Assembly: GCF_024029435.1 (NCBI RefSeq)
Contig: NZ_CP097118.1
Span: forward strand, 1,364,001-1,428,000
Length of the DNA stretch: 64,000 nt
Reading direction: 5' to 3'
Origin: Fructilactobacillus hinvesii
Lineage (GTDB): Bacteria; Bacillota; Bacilli; Lactobacillales; Lactobacillaceae
Below, in pieces: positions 1-8,058 of this stretch (its first letter is position 1; each line of letters begins with the position of its first letter). A program made the translations under genes and the position numbers. The notes beneath the pieces were generated by a model, which was not told the DNA's origin, did not search any database, and saw only the letters and a list, made by a program, of their open reading frames with translations.

Positions 1-243
1 CGAATCATAAACACTAGATTGAATGTGATCATTCTTAATCTTGCGCAATCGGGCTTGCCGATACATAAACTCAAACTTTTGCTTGGCCAATTCGGTCTGT
101 GCTTGTACCTGCGGATCGACATCCGCTACGGCGGCTTCAGTTTGCTGGGCCTGATCCCAGTCCTGCTTTAACAAGTTCAGAGACTGCAGCAGCTCTTCAT
201 CGTAGTCTTTTTCAAAGTTTCTCGGTTTAAACAAGTTAAACAT
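1..243 (-). CDS. yaaL: YaaL family (DUF2508) protein, 3' end cut by the window
   Basis: The ATG lies at 241-243 and the frame stays open for 81 codons to the window edge, so only the extreme C-terminus can be missing; family members are about 75-95 residues. The product starts MFNLFKPRNFEKDYDEELL and is charged, helical and rich in Gln, Lys and Glu, with no membrane segment. The family has no firmly known function; it is a small cytoplasmic protein encoded next to recR in many Firmicutes. Here it starts 7 bp after the recR stop, so it is very probably in the dnaX-ybaB-recR transcript. The assignment rests on position plus the N-terminal pattern. Confidence 0.8.
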   Translation of the reverse strand, partial: MFNLFKPRNFEKDYDEELLQSLNLLKQDWDQAQQTEAAVADVDPQVQAQTELAKQKFEFMYRQARLRKIKNDHIQSSVYDS

Positions 244-250
244 GCGAACC

Positions 251-850
251 TCACATTTCTGTTCGTCCCTCGACAGCCCGAAAGAGCGTCATTTCATCGG
301 CATACTCGATATCACTACCCACGGACAAGCCCCGTGCTAGTCGTGTGACCTTCAGGCCGGCTGGTTTTAGTAAGCGTGCCAAATACATGGCCGTCGCATC
401 CCCCTCCGGAGTAGCATTAGTAGCGATAATCACTTCTTTAATCTGCTCTTTTTTTTGCAAACGTTTAATCAAAGCACTGATGTTAATATCATCGGGACCT
501 TTTCCTTCCATCGGCGACAAAACTCCGTGTAACACGTGATACAACCCGTGATAATCCTTCATCTTTTCCATGGTCGCAATGTCTTTAGGTTGCTCAACCA
601 CCAGAACCTGGGATTGATCGCGCGTCGGATCAGTACAGATATCACACGGATCGGTTTCAGTAATGTTGCCACAAATGGAGCAGAAGGTTAATTTTTCCTT
701 GGTATCCTGCAACGCCTGGGCGAACTGTTCTACCTCGTCTTTTGGCATATCAATCGTATAAAAGGCTAACCGGGTCGCCGTCTTGGCTCCAATTCCCGGA
801 AGGTGCATGTAACCATCAATGAGCTTGGCAACTGGTTCTGGATACTGCAT
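251..850 (-). CDS. recR: Recombination mediator protein RecR
   Basis: RecR loads RecA at ssDNA gaps together with RecO (RecFOR pathway). The 199-residue product is full length for the family. In order it shows a helix-hairpin-helix with LPGIGAKTA at about 17-25, a four-cysteine zinc finger (Cys57, Cys60, Cys69, Cys72) and a Toprim domain beginning around [10 protein letters not shown] near residue 80. The GNPxxxxxxTA-like tail of the Toprim region is recognisable as [16 protein letters not shown]. It sits between ybaB and yaaL in the standard dnaX-ybaB-recR-yaaL order and is likely co-transcribed with them. Nothing is unusual. Confidence 0.97.
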   Translation of the reverse strand: MQYPEPVAKLIDGYMHLPGIGAKTATRLAFYTIDMPKDEVEQFAQALQDTKEKLTFCSICGNITETDPCDICTDPTRDQSQVLVVEQPKDIATMEKMKDYHGLYHVLHGVLSPMEGKGPDDINISALIKRLQKKEQIKEVIIATNATPEGDATAMYLARLLKPAGLKVTRLARGLSVGSDIEYADEMTLFRAVEGRTEM

Positions 851-875
851 TCTGATTCCCTCTTTATTCTAAATT

Positions 876-1196
876 CTAAAGTCCGGGGATGTTCATTCCC
901 TGGGTAAATTGTCCCATCTTTTTCTTGGTAGTTTCATCAATTTGCTTCAAAGCATCATTAACGGCTGCAAGCGTTAAATCAGAAATCATGTCTGGATCAT
1001 CGGGATCAAGCGCTTCTTTTTTAATTTGCAAGTCTTTCATGGTCCGATCCCCAGTAAAAGTAGCTACCACTAAATCATCGGGAGCTTTTCCAATGAATTC
1101 TTGTTGGTCAATTTCTGCTTGTTGCGCACTCATCTTGCGTTGCATGTCTTGTGCCTGTTTCATTAACTTTCCCATGTTCATTCCGTTCATTGCCAT
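876..1196 (-). CDS. ybaB: YbaB/EbfC family nucleoid-associated protein
   Basis: This small dimeric DNA-binding protein is found between dnaX and recR in most bacteria. The 106-residue product has the typical Met/Gln-rich N-terminal helix (MGKLMKQAQDMQRKMSAQQ) and a DDPDMISDLTLAAVNDALKQ stretch near the middle of the C-terminal half, which is the family signature region. It lies 25 bp upstream of recR and 21 bp after the dnaX stop, so all three are probably one transcription unit. The exact role (nucleoid organisation, perhaps gap repair) is not settled for the family. Confidence 0.95.
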   Translation of the reverse strand: MAMNGMNMGKLMKQAQDMQRKMSAQQAEIDQQEFIGKAPDDLVVATFTGDRTMKDLQIKKEALDPDDPDMISDLTLAAVNDALKQIDETTKKKMGQFTQGMNIPGL

Positions 1197-1217
1197 TGTA
1201 AATCTCTCCTTTGAAAT

Positions 1218-2981
1218 TTAATCATTTTCAACGTTCACTAATTCATCACCAAACAATTCTTTGGCCTTCCGCACGCTTTTAGGTTCCTCGGTCGGATCGG
1301 ATTTTGCTACTGGTTGCTCCGCTTGTGGTTCAGCCACAGATGAGGTCTCTTTGTCGTTGATTTTCCCCCCACGGGGGTGTTGCTGCAGGTATTCCTGCCT
1401 GAGCGTCGGCCACTCCTCTTTTGGAACAAAGTACACCTGAGGAATGCGACCTAGCAATTGTTCGAGCCCCTGCTCTAAGGCAGTCATTAACTGCTCGTCA
1501 CTTCCAGCCTTTTGGTACAAAAAGCCGTAGTCAAAGGCAATCACCACGCCTGCTTCACTAGCTGCCACCGGTCGGGCCACGTGTAATACGGCTCTTTGGG
1601 TAACACTCAGCAACTGTAATAGCGCCCCCCAATTACTTCGGTACTGTTCTAAATCAGCCTTAGTCGCCGCATCTAAAATCCCAAAGATGCCATTTACATC
1701 CGGTTTGGGTGCCTTTGGATTATTAGGTACCGTGCGTTTGGATACCGGCTGGTCAGATTGCGCTTGCGCCAAAGCAGGAGCAGCCGAAGTTGGACGCTGT
1801 TCTAACGCTTGGAGCTGCTGTTGCAACTGCGCTACTTGTTGCTCCAGTTGCTGATAAGCGCTTGCCGATTCTGGCGCAGTCGGAGCAGCTTGCTCTTCCT
1901 GTTCATCGGACAACCGCACGGTTAAAATATCGAGGTACAAATCAGGGTGGTATGTAAACCTCAGTTGTTGTTGGACCTCATTCATAATTTCTACAAATCG
2001 ATAAATGCGGTGTTTTGCCAATGATCCCGCGATCTGTTGAAAGTGATCCCCAAGTAATCCCAGTTCATCGGCACTCACCAACGCCTCGTCTTGTTGGTAC
2101 AACAACAAGCTTTGGCAGTAATCCACCAAATCCTCAATGAACTGACTGGCATCCTTTCCTGCTGCTAGCGTGGCCGTTACCACCTGCAATCCCGTACTAA
2201 CGTCTCCGGCTACTACCGCTTCAAAATAGCGCTGTAACTCATCACGAGCCACGCTCCCAGTAACCTGCAGGGCACTTTCGTAGGTCAGTTGTTGAGAATC
2301 ATACGAAAGGGCTTGATCCAGGATGCTAAGGGCATCCCGCATTCCCCCTTCGGCACTCTTGGCGATGATTTTAACGGCCCGTTCGTCGAATTGCACCTGC
2401 TTACTTTCCAGGATTTTTTTCATTTGGGCTGCAATGTCTGCGGCACTAATCCGACGAAAGTCAAAGCGCTGCAATCGGGATAAAATCGTTGCCGGAATCT
2501 TATGTGGTTCCGTGGTGGCGAGGATAAATATAACGTGAGCTGGCGGTTCTTCCAAGGTCTTTAGCAGAGCGTTAAACGCTCCCGTGGAGAGCATGTGAAC
2601 TTCGTCAATGATGTAAACCTTATAGCTCGCTTCCGTGGGCGCATACTTGGCCTTGTCACGGATATTACGAATCTCTTCGACTCCGTTATTTGAAGCAGCG
2701 TCAATTTCAATCACATCGTTTAAAGAACCTTGGTTAATCGCCACACAGGTGGCACACTCGTTGCAAGGTTCTCCATCCTTTAAATGTTCACAATTGACCG
2801 CTTTCGCCAAAATCTTAGCGGTCGAGGTCTTCCCCGTCCCCCGGGGGCCACTAAATAGATAGGCGTGACTAATTTGATCGGTTATCAAAGCGTTTTTTAA
2901 CGTTTTGGTAATGACCTGTTGCCCCACAATTTCATCAAAGCGTTGGGGGCGCCAAACCCGGTACAGTGCTTGATAACTCAT
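1218..2981 (-). CDS. dnaX: DNA polymerase III subunits gamma/tau
   Basis: DnaX is the ATPase of the clamp loader and links polymerases at the fork. I choose the ATG at 2981 (MSYQALYRVWRPQRF), which matches the family N-terminus and follows AAGGAAGGGTGAC, rather than an upstream in-frame start 13 codons earlier. The product has 587 residues. Walker A GPRGTGKTS lies at about 45-53, zinc cysteines at 64, 73, 76 and 79, DEVHMLS forms Walker B, and the sensor region ATTEPHKIPATILSRLQRF follows. Then come the clamp-loader domains and a Gln/Pro-rich linker leading to the tau-specific C-terminal region. The length implies that tau is made; I see no need for a frameshift. Confidence 0.96.
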   Translation of the reverse strand: MSYQALYRVWRPQRFDEIVGQQVITKTLKNALITDQISHAYLFSGPRGTGKTSTAKILAKAVNCEHLKDGEPCNECATCVAINQGSLNDVIEIDAASNNGVEEIRNIRDKAKYAPTEASYKVYIIDEVHMLSTGAFNALLKTLEEPPAHVIFILATTEPHKIPATILSRLQRFDFRRISAADIAAQMKKILESKQVQFDERAVKIIAKSAEGGMRDALSILDQALSYDSQQLTYESALQVTGSVARDELQRYFEAVVAGDVSTGLQVVTATLAAGKDASQFIEDLVDYCQSLLLYQQDEALVSADELGLLGDHFQQIAGSLAKHRIYRFVEIMNEVQQQLRFTYHPDLYLDILTVRLSDEQEEQAAPTAPESASAYQQLEQQVAQLQQQLQALEQRPTSAAPALAQAQSDQPVSKRTVPNNPKAPKPDVNGIFGILDAATKADLEQYRSNWGALLQLLSVTQRAVLHVARPVAASEAGVVIAFDYGFLYQKAGSDEQLMTALEQGLEQLLGRIPQVYFVPKEEWPTLRQEYLQQHPRGGKINDKETSSVAEPQAEQPVAKSDPTEEPKSVRKAKELFGDELVNVEND

Positions 2982-3092
2982 GTCACCCTTCCTTTCCTCG
3001 TTAGTGTCACCTGCATTCATTATAGCGGGAACGGCTGATAATTACCATGATTCTAATTGCCAATTTCTTACTGGTTTATACCATATTATTGT

Positions 3093-3127
3093 AAAAAAAA
3101 TCTCCCAGTCAATTTGACTAGGAGTTG
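3093..3127 (-). terminator. Intrinsic terminator after the SRP RNA gene
   Basis: On the minus strand an ACTCC-AGTCA stem closes over AAT and its complement, followed by eight T residues. It lies just downstream of the SRP RNA and upstream of dnaX, so it should end the small RNA transcript. Confidence 0.85.
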
Positions 3128-3139
3128 ATTTGCTAATAA

Positions 3140-3245
3140 CAGGAAGCACAAGGCAAAAAATACTTAGTGCTGCTTCCTTCCGGACCTGACACGGTTCGTA
3201 AGTCTGCCCTTGCTTCCAGGCCTTACGGCAATTACTATCATAACT
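3140..3245 (-). ncRNA. ffs: Signal recognition particle RNA (small bacterial 4.5S type)
   Basis: The minus strand contains the universally conserved helix-8 core GTCAGGTCCGGAAGGAAGC (about 3166-3192), including the GGAA tetraloop and the asymmetric internal loop that bind Ffh. Flanking sequence pairs around it: ACTTA with TAAGT, and further out GGAAGC/AGGGC with GCCTT/GCTTCC. Ends are approximate. The RNA begins just after the tadA stop and ends before a strong terminator at 3093-3127, which is the usual tadA-ffs-dnaX order in lactobacilli. There is no room for an Alu domain, so this is the short type. Confidence 0.9.
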
Positions 3246-3254
3246 TACACCAGG

Positions 3255-3746
3255 CTACTTGTCTAGTCCTAACCACCGGTTTTTCCGGCGCCGATTTCGT
3301 TTCGTCCGAAAGAACTGCCGCATCAGGTTTCCGGCCTCCGTTGCTCGACAGCCAGTCACAAGTTCCACCTGGTGATTTTGCCGTTCATCGGTTAATGCTT
3401 GATACAGACTTTCCCCTGCTCCGGCCTTCGTATTAGCTGCCCCATACACTACCCGATCAACGCGCGCGTTTAAAATTGCTCCGGAACACATTAAACATGG
3501 TTCAATCGTGACGTACAGAGTACAGTCAGTTAACCGCCAGCTCTGAACCATCAGGCAGGCTGCTTCAATCGCAATCAACTCTGCGTGTTGCGTCGCTAAC
3601 TGGGTGTGTTCGCGCAGGTTATGGCCGGTCCCAATCACCTGTTGATTCTTCACAATTACCGCCCCAATGGGAATTTCGCCAATTTGACCAGCAAAACGGG
3701 CCTCGGCCAACGCCATTCCCATGTAACGTTCATCTTGATTCATCAT
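3255..3746 (-). CDS. tadA: tRNA-specific adenosine-34 deaminase TadA
   Basis: TadA converts A34 to inosine in tRNA-Arg(ACG). The 163-residue product has the deaminase zinc site as H54-A-E56 (HAELIAIEAA, with Glu56 as proton shuttle) and P-C84-L-M-C87. The start is one of two adjacent ATGs at 3746 and 3743; the first overlaps the stop of the upstream methyltransferase gene, so translation is probably coupled. The basic C-terminal tail (FFRTKRNRRRKNRW) fits tRNA binding. The gene stops 10 bp or less from the start of the SRP RNA. Confidence 0.95.
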   Translation of the reverse strand: MMNQDERYMGMALAEARFAGQIGEIPIGAVIVKNQQVIGTGHNLREHTQLATQHAELIAIEAACLMVQSWRLTDCTLYVTIEPCLMCSGAILNARVDRVVYGAANTKAGAGESLYQALTDERQNHQVELVTGCRATEAGNLMRQFFRTKRNRRRKNRWLGLDK

Positions 3747-4351
3747 GACTGCTTTGTACTTTCTAACACGTAGTAACCCTTATCGCGCTTCAAAATTTGA
3801 ACATTGCCGAAGGTGGCTTGCATCAACCGTTTGGCAGAGGGGGCTCCCTGCTTTTTTTGTAACACCACGTAGAGCCGGCCGTTGGTTACCAAATGAGTGG
3901 CTGCTCCTGTAATCATGGCATCCACCACGTCTTTTCCAGCCCGAACTGGCGGATTCGTGACCACGGCCGCAAACCGTTGTTCTGAAACCCCAGCGTAAAC
4001 ATCCGAAGTTCCCACGGTTACGTTAGCAAGCTGATTGGTGGTGGCATTTCGTTCTGCAAGGCCCAGGGCCCGTTGGTTCACGTCCACCAACTCAAACTGG
4101 CGCTCTGGATGAGCCTGCGCCAAAAAAAGCCCAACTGGTCCGTACCCACACCCCAGATCAAGGATTTTCCCCGCGGGCAATCCTGCCAAATCCACGGCTT
4201 GAATCAAAACTCGCGAACCGTAATCGACCGTCCGCTTAGAAAAAACTCCGTTGTCTGAAGCAAAGTGCAACGTCACTGCGTTAATGGTAAAATCCCATTC
4301 TTTTTCATCGTGAATCACATCTGGATTCGGTGTATAATAAAAATTGCTCAA
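3743..4351 (-). CDS. Class I SAM-dependent methyltransferase, RsmC/YbxB-like
   Basis: The product is a 202-residue methyltransferase of the small-domain (MTS) family related to 16S rRNA m2G methyltransferase RsmC. SAM motif I is VLDLGCGYGPVG-like (ILDLGCGYGPVGLFLA) near residue 57, the acidic motif II follows (FELVDVNQRAL), and the catalytic NPP motif is TNPPVRAG. I prefer the TTG at 4351, which gives MSNFYYTPNPD and lies 10 nt after AAGGA. A GTG at 4360 would sit only 1 nt from that ribosome site. It shares overlapping stop and start codons with tadA. The substrate is inferred from family only and could be another RNA. Confidence 0.8.
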   Translation of the reverse strand: MSNFYYTPNPDVIHDEKEWDFTINAVTLHFASDNGVFSKRTVDYGSRVLIQAVDLAGLPAGKILDLGCGYGPVGLFLAQAHPERQFELVDVNQRALGLAERNATTNQLANVTVGTSDVYAGVSEQRFAAVVTNPPVRAGKDVVDAMITGAATHLVTNGRLYVVLQKKQGAPSAKRLMQATFGNVQILKRDKGYYVLESTKQS

Positions 4352-4388
4352 AAAAATCACGTCCTTAAATTCTAGAATTTTGTTTCAC

Positions 4389-4436
4389 ATACCACATATA
4401 GTGTGTTTCTCAGTCAGATACCACAACATGTGGTAT
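4389..4436 (+). promoter_or_regulatory. Pair of NrdR-box-like repeats ahead of nrdHEF
   Basis: Two related elements start 29 bp apart. The first, ACCACATATAGTGTGT (4391-4406), matches the NrdR box consensus at about 12 of 16 positions. The second is a perfect palindrome, ATACCACA-ACA-TGTGGTAT (4418-4436). Both share the word ATACCACA and lie just upstream of the -35 of the nrdHEF promoter. Tandem boxes about three helical turns apart ahead of RNR genes are the hallmark of the ATP-cone repressor NrdR. NrdR itself is not in the window. Confidence 0.65.
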
Positions 4437-4443
4437 TTTTTGG

Positions 4444-4471
4444 TTGAAAGAATCGATTTTCGTAGTAGAAT
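4444..4471 (+). promoter_or_regulatory. Sigma-A promoter of nrdHEF
   Basis: TTGAAA at 4444-4449 and TAGAAT at 4466-4471 are separated by 16 bp. Transcription would start near 4478, leaving a leader of about 28 nt with an AAGAAGGAG ribosome site before nrdH. Confidence 0.7.
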
Positions 4472-4505
4472 CAGTACATAGACAAAACGAAAGAAGGAGT
4501 CCCGC

Positions 4506-4751
4506 ATGAATCAGATTACCGTATACACCAAAAACAACTGCATCCAGTGCAAAATGACGAAACGCTTTTTAACCGAACACAACGTGGCCTTTACCGAAAA
4601 AAATACCAGCGACAATCCGGATTTAATTCCCTATCTAAAGGAACAAGGTTTTCAAGCCGTTCCCGTGGTTGAATCAGAGGTATTAGAGTCTTTTGGTGGC
4701 TTTCGGCCCGACCAACTAAAAAAATTAGTTGAACAATTAGCCACCGCTTAA
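4506..4751 (+). CDS. nrdH: Glutaredoxin-like NrdH redoxin
   Basis: NrdH is the dedicated dithiol donor for the class Ib ribonucleotide reductase NrdEF. The 81-residue product has the glutaredoxin fold with the active site C12-I-Q-C15 following VYTKNN, the cis-proline segment AVPVVES, and a SFGGFRPDQL C-terminus, all typical of NrdH. It is preceded by a good ribosome site (AAGGAG) and is first in an operon with nrdE (39 bp downstream) and nrdF. The usual nrdI flavodoxin gene is not between nrdH and nrdE. Confidence 0.95.
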   Translation: MNQITVYTKNNCIQCKMTKRFLTEHNVAFTEKNTSDNPDLIPYLKEQGFQAVPVVESEVLESFGGFRPDQLKKLVEQLATA

Positions 4752-4790
4752 GCTACCACTTTCATTATACACATTAAGGGGAATCAGTAT

Positions 4791-6959
4791 ATGTCGCTTA
4801 AAGACCACACGGATGCCAGTTATTTTACTTTAAATAACGAGATCAACATCCCAACCAAAGACGGCCGGATTCAGTTAGATAAGGATCAAGAAGCCCTAGC
4901 CGCCTTCTTAAAGGAAAACGTTGAACCCAACTTGGTGCAATTTAATTCGTTACAAGAACGCTTTGACTACCTAATCAAGCATGATTACGTAGAAGAAGCG
5001 TTTTTAAAACAATATCCACTGACGTTCATCGAAAAGCTTTATGATTACTTAAATAGCCAGGACTTTCATTTCCATTCCTTTATGGCAGCGTACAAATTCT
5101 ACGCTCAATACGCCCTCAAGACGGATGATGGCAACCAATATCTAGAACGTTACATTGATCGAACGGCTATGAACGCTCTCTACCTGGCCAACGGAGACCA
5201 AGAATTAGCCTTAGCACTGGCAGACGAATTAATTCACCAACGCTTTCAACCCGCTACTCCGACCTTTTTAAACGCCGGCAAGAAACGCCGGGGTGAGTTT
5301 GTGTCCTGTTTCTTGATTCAATCCACCGACGACATGAACAGCATCGGTCGAACGATTAATTCGGCTCTGCAATTATCCAAAATTGGCGGTGGAGTCGGAA
5401 TCAACCTCAACAACTTACGGGCAGCTGGTGACCCAATTAAGCACATCGAAGGAGCTGCCAGTGGCGTTAAACCGGTCATGAAGTTGTTAGAAGATAGCTT
5501 TAGTTACTCCAACCAACTCGGCCAACGTCAAGGAGCCGGAGTGGTTTACCTCAGCGTCTTTCACCCAGACATTATCGACTTTCTAGCCGTTAAAAAGGAA
5601 AATGCCGATGAAAAGATTCGGGTGAACACCCTGTCGCTGGGTGTCACGGTTCCAGATAAGTTCTACGAACTTGCCGCCCAAAACAGAGACATGGCGCTCT
5701 TCAGCCCATACGACGTCGAACAAGAATACGGGGTTCCCTTCTCCTATGTTGACATTACCAAGGAATATGACAACCTGGTTCAAAACGACCGCATCAAGAA
5801 GAAGTACATCAAGGCTCGGGACCTGGAAACAGAGATTGGAAAGCTCCAGCAAGAATCTGGTTACCCCTACATCATTAACGTGGATACTGCCAACCGGGAC
5901 AATCCAATTGATGGCAAGATCATCATGAGTAACCTGTGTTCAGAAATCATGCAGGTTCAAACGCCTTCCATCATTAACGACGAACAAGAATACGAACAAC
6001 TTGGAACAGACGTCTCCTGTAACTTGGGTTCTACTAACGTCGTGAACCTAATGCACTCCCCGGACTTTGGTAAGTCGATTGAATCCATGGTGCGGGCATT
6101 AACCTTCGTCACGGACATTAGCCACATTAACACGGTTCCTTCGATTCGGCATGGGAACGAATTGAGTCATTCAATTGGACTCGGAGCCATGGGCTTACAT
6201 TCCTACTTTGCCCTCCACCACATGTACTACGGTTCGCCAGAATCGATCGAATTTACCGGCGTCTACTTCATGCTCCTGAACTACTGGAGTCTCGTAGCTT
6301 CTAACCAGTTGGCACGCGAACGGGGCAAAACCTTCCACAACTTTGAAAAGAGTAAATACGCCGACGGCAGTTACTTTGATAAATACACCGAACAGGACTG
6401 GGGTCCCACTTCAGAGAAAGTCAAAGAGTTGTTTAAAGATACCTTCATTCCAAGCCGAGCAGACTGGGAAGAATTGAAGTTAGCAGTTATGAAAGACGGT
6501 CTTTACCACCAAAACCGCTTAGCAGTTGCTCCGAACGGCTCCACTTCATACATTGGTGACGCCACTGCTAGTTTGGCTCCGATCGTGAGTCGGATCGAAG
6601 AACGGCAGGAAGCCAAGATTGGAACCATTTTCTACCCGGCGCCGTACCTGTCTAACGACACAATTAAGTACTACGAATCTGCTTACGATATCGACATGCG
6701 TAAGGAAATCGACATCTACGCCGAAGCCCAAAAACACGTTGACCAAAGCCTCAGTATGACGATGTTCATGCGTTCTACGATTCCAGCAGGAATGTACGAA
6801 TGGAAGGATGAGCGCGACGAGAAAATGTCGACGCGGGACCTGACGATTCTTAGAAACTACGCCCACCACAAGGGAATCAAGTCGATTTACTACGTTCGAA
6901 CGTTTACCGATAATAACGACACGATTGGTGCCAACGAATGTGAAAGTTGTGTAATTTAG
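4791..6959 (+). CDS. nrdE: Class Ib ribonucleoside-diphosphate reductase, alpha subunit
   Basis: This is the large catalytic subunit that reduces NDPs to dNDPs. The 722-residue product matches NrdE length. Visible features are the first active-site cysteine in FVSCFLIQSTDD near residue 178, the N-x-C-x-E catalytic triad in SNLCSEIMQ near 383, the MGLHSYF segment, and the C-terminal swinging-arm pair CESCVI, which is reduced by NrdH. The N-terminus lacks an ATP-cone, as in class Ib. The start ATG follows AAGGGG. It is followed after 15 bp by nrdF. Confidence 0.97.
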   Translation: MSLKDHTDASYFTLNNEINIPTKDGRIQLDKDQEALAAFLKENVEPNLVQFNSLQERFDYLIKHDYVEEAFLKQYPLTFIEKLYDYLNSQDFHFHSFMAAYKFYAQYALKTDDGNQYLERYIDRTAMNALYLANGDQELALALADELIHQRFQPATPTFLNAGKKRRGEFVSCFLIQSTDDMNSIGRTINSALQLSKIGGGVGINLNNLRAAGDPIKHIEGAASGVKPVMKLLEDSFSYSNQLGQRQGAGVVYLSVFHPDIIDFLAVKKENADEKIRVNTLSLGVTVPDKFYELAAQNRDMALFSPYDVEQEYGVPFSYVDITKEYDNLVQNDRIKKKYIKARDLETEIGKLQQESGYPYIINVDTANRDNPIDGKIIMSNLCSEIMQVQTPSIINDEQEYEQLGTDVSCNLGSTNVVNLMHSPDFGKSIESMVRALTFVTDISHINTVPSIRHGNELSHSIGLGAMGLHSYFALHHMYYGSPESIEFTGVYFMLLNYWSLVASNQLARERGKTFHNFEKSKYADGSYFDKYTEQDWGPTSEKVKELFKDTFIPSRADWEELKLAVMKDGLYHQNRLAVAPNGSTSYIGDATASLAPIVSRIEERQEAKIGTIFYPAPYLSNDTIKYYESAYDIDMRKEIDIYAEAQKHVDQSLSMTMFMRSTIPAGMYEWKDERDEKMSTRDLTILRNYAHHKGIKSIYYVRTFTDNNDTIGANECESCVI

Positions 6960-6974
6960 GAGGGGAAAAAGTTC

Positions 6975-8003
6975 ATGGATTTAAACCAAGTATTGACCGG
7001 CAAATGGGACGGAAACTACGAAGCCATTAACTGGAACGAAGTCTCAGATGAAATTGATAAAGCAACCTGGCATAAGCTCACCGAACAGTTTTGGCTCGAT
7101 ACTCGGGTGCCCGTTTCCAACGATTTAAAGGACTGGCGGGAACTAGACGACGACCACAAGTGGTTAGTGGGGCACGTTTTTGGGGGGCTGACCCTATTAG
7201 ACACCCTACAGTCCCAAGACGGAATGGCGGCTTTACGACTGAATGCCAAGACCCAACACGAAATCGCGGTTTTAAACAACATTCAGTTCATGGAATCGGT
7301 CCACGCTAAGAGTTATTCGACCATTTTCTCAACCTTGAACACCCCAAGAGAAATCACCGAAATTTTTGACTGGAGTGATTCAGAGGAATTACTGCAGAAT
7401 AAAACCAAGCGGATTTATACCCTCTATCACGACGATGAAAGTCCGTTGAAAAAGAAAATCTCGAGTGTTTTCTTGGAAACCTTCCTCTTCTACTCAGGCT
7501 TCTTTACCCCCTTGTGGTATCTAGGTCACAACCAACTCACAAACGTGGCCGAAATCATCAAGTTAATCATCCGAGACGAATCAGTCCACGGAACCTACAT
7601 TGGTTACAAGTTCCAGACCGAGTTTAACCAGTTGAGCGCCAACGAACAACAACAACTCAAGGACTGGATGTACGGCTTCTTGTACGATCTGTACGAAAAC
7701 GAAGAAAAGTACACCCACCTCTTGTATGATCAAGTGGGCTGGACCGATAAGGTCTTAACCTTCATCCGTTACAACGCCAACAAGGCCCTCATGAACCTTG
7801 GTCAGGATCCCATGTTCCCTGACACGGCTGAAGACGTCAATCCGGTCGTAATGAACGGAATTTCCACTTCGACCGTTAACCACGACTTTTTCTCTGAAGT
7901 TGGTAACGGTTATCGACTCGGAAACGTAGAGGCCATGAGTGACGACGATTACAAGATTGATTCCTGGGAAAACAAACGAAACCACGATCGTCACAACGAT
8001 TAA
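6975..8003 (+). CDS. nrdF: Class Ib ribonucleoside-diphosphate reductase, beta subunit
   Basis: NrdF houses the dimetal-tyrosyl radical cofactor. The 342-residue product shows the metal ligands and radical tyrosine in FMESVHAKSYSTIF (Glu, His and Tyr) and the second ligand helix RDESVHGTYIGYKFQ. The ribosome site AGGAGGGGAAAA sits between the nrdE stop and the ATG. Assembly of a manganese cofactor would need NrdI, which is not encoded in this operon. It is followed by a strong bidirectional terminator. Confidence 0.97.
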   Translation: MDLNQVLTGKWDGNYEAINWNEVSDEIDKATWHKLTEQFWLDTRVPVSNDLKDWRELDDDHKWLVGHVFGGLTLLDTLQSQDGMAALRLNAKTQHEIAVLNNIQFMESVHAKSYSTIFSTLNTPREITEIFDWSDSEELLQNKTKRIYTLYHDDESPLKKKISSVFLETFLFYSGFFTPLWYLGHNQLTNVAEIIKLIIRDESVHGTYIGYKFQTEFNQLSANEQQQLKDWMYGFLYDLYENEEKYTHLLYDQVGWTDKVLTFIRYNANKALMNLGQDPMFPDTAEDVNPVVMNGISTSTVNHDFFSEVGNGYRLGNVEAMSDDDYKIDSWENKRNHDRHND

Positions 8004-8016
8004 TCCTTCCCCAAAC

Positions 8017-8053
8017 AAAAAGCTGTTACCTGAATCAGGTAGCAGCTTTTTTT
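8017..8053. terminator. Bidirectional intrinsic terminator between nrdF and the dehydrogenase gene
   Basis: An AAAAAGCTG-TACCTGA stem with ATC loop and its complement ends in seven T residues; the A-rich left side gives a T run on the other strand. It serves the convergent genes on both sides. Confidence 0.9.
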
Positions 8054-8058
8054 GTGCC

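Noticed and set aside
2411-2422. Run of seven A residues on the dnaX coding strand, a possible frameshift or slippage site as in some dnaX genes
   Set aside because: It lies in the codons for KKI in the ATPase part, well before the point where gamma would end, and not in the X-XXY-YYZ register with identical bases. The full frame gives normal tau, so I do not propose frameshifting.
3167-3436. Plus-strand frame opposite the SRP RNA and tadA
   Set aside because: It has no ribosome site or conserved features and is antisense to a conserved RNA and gene.
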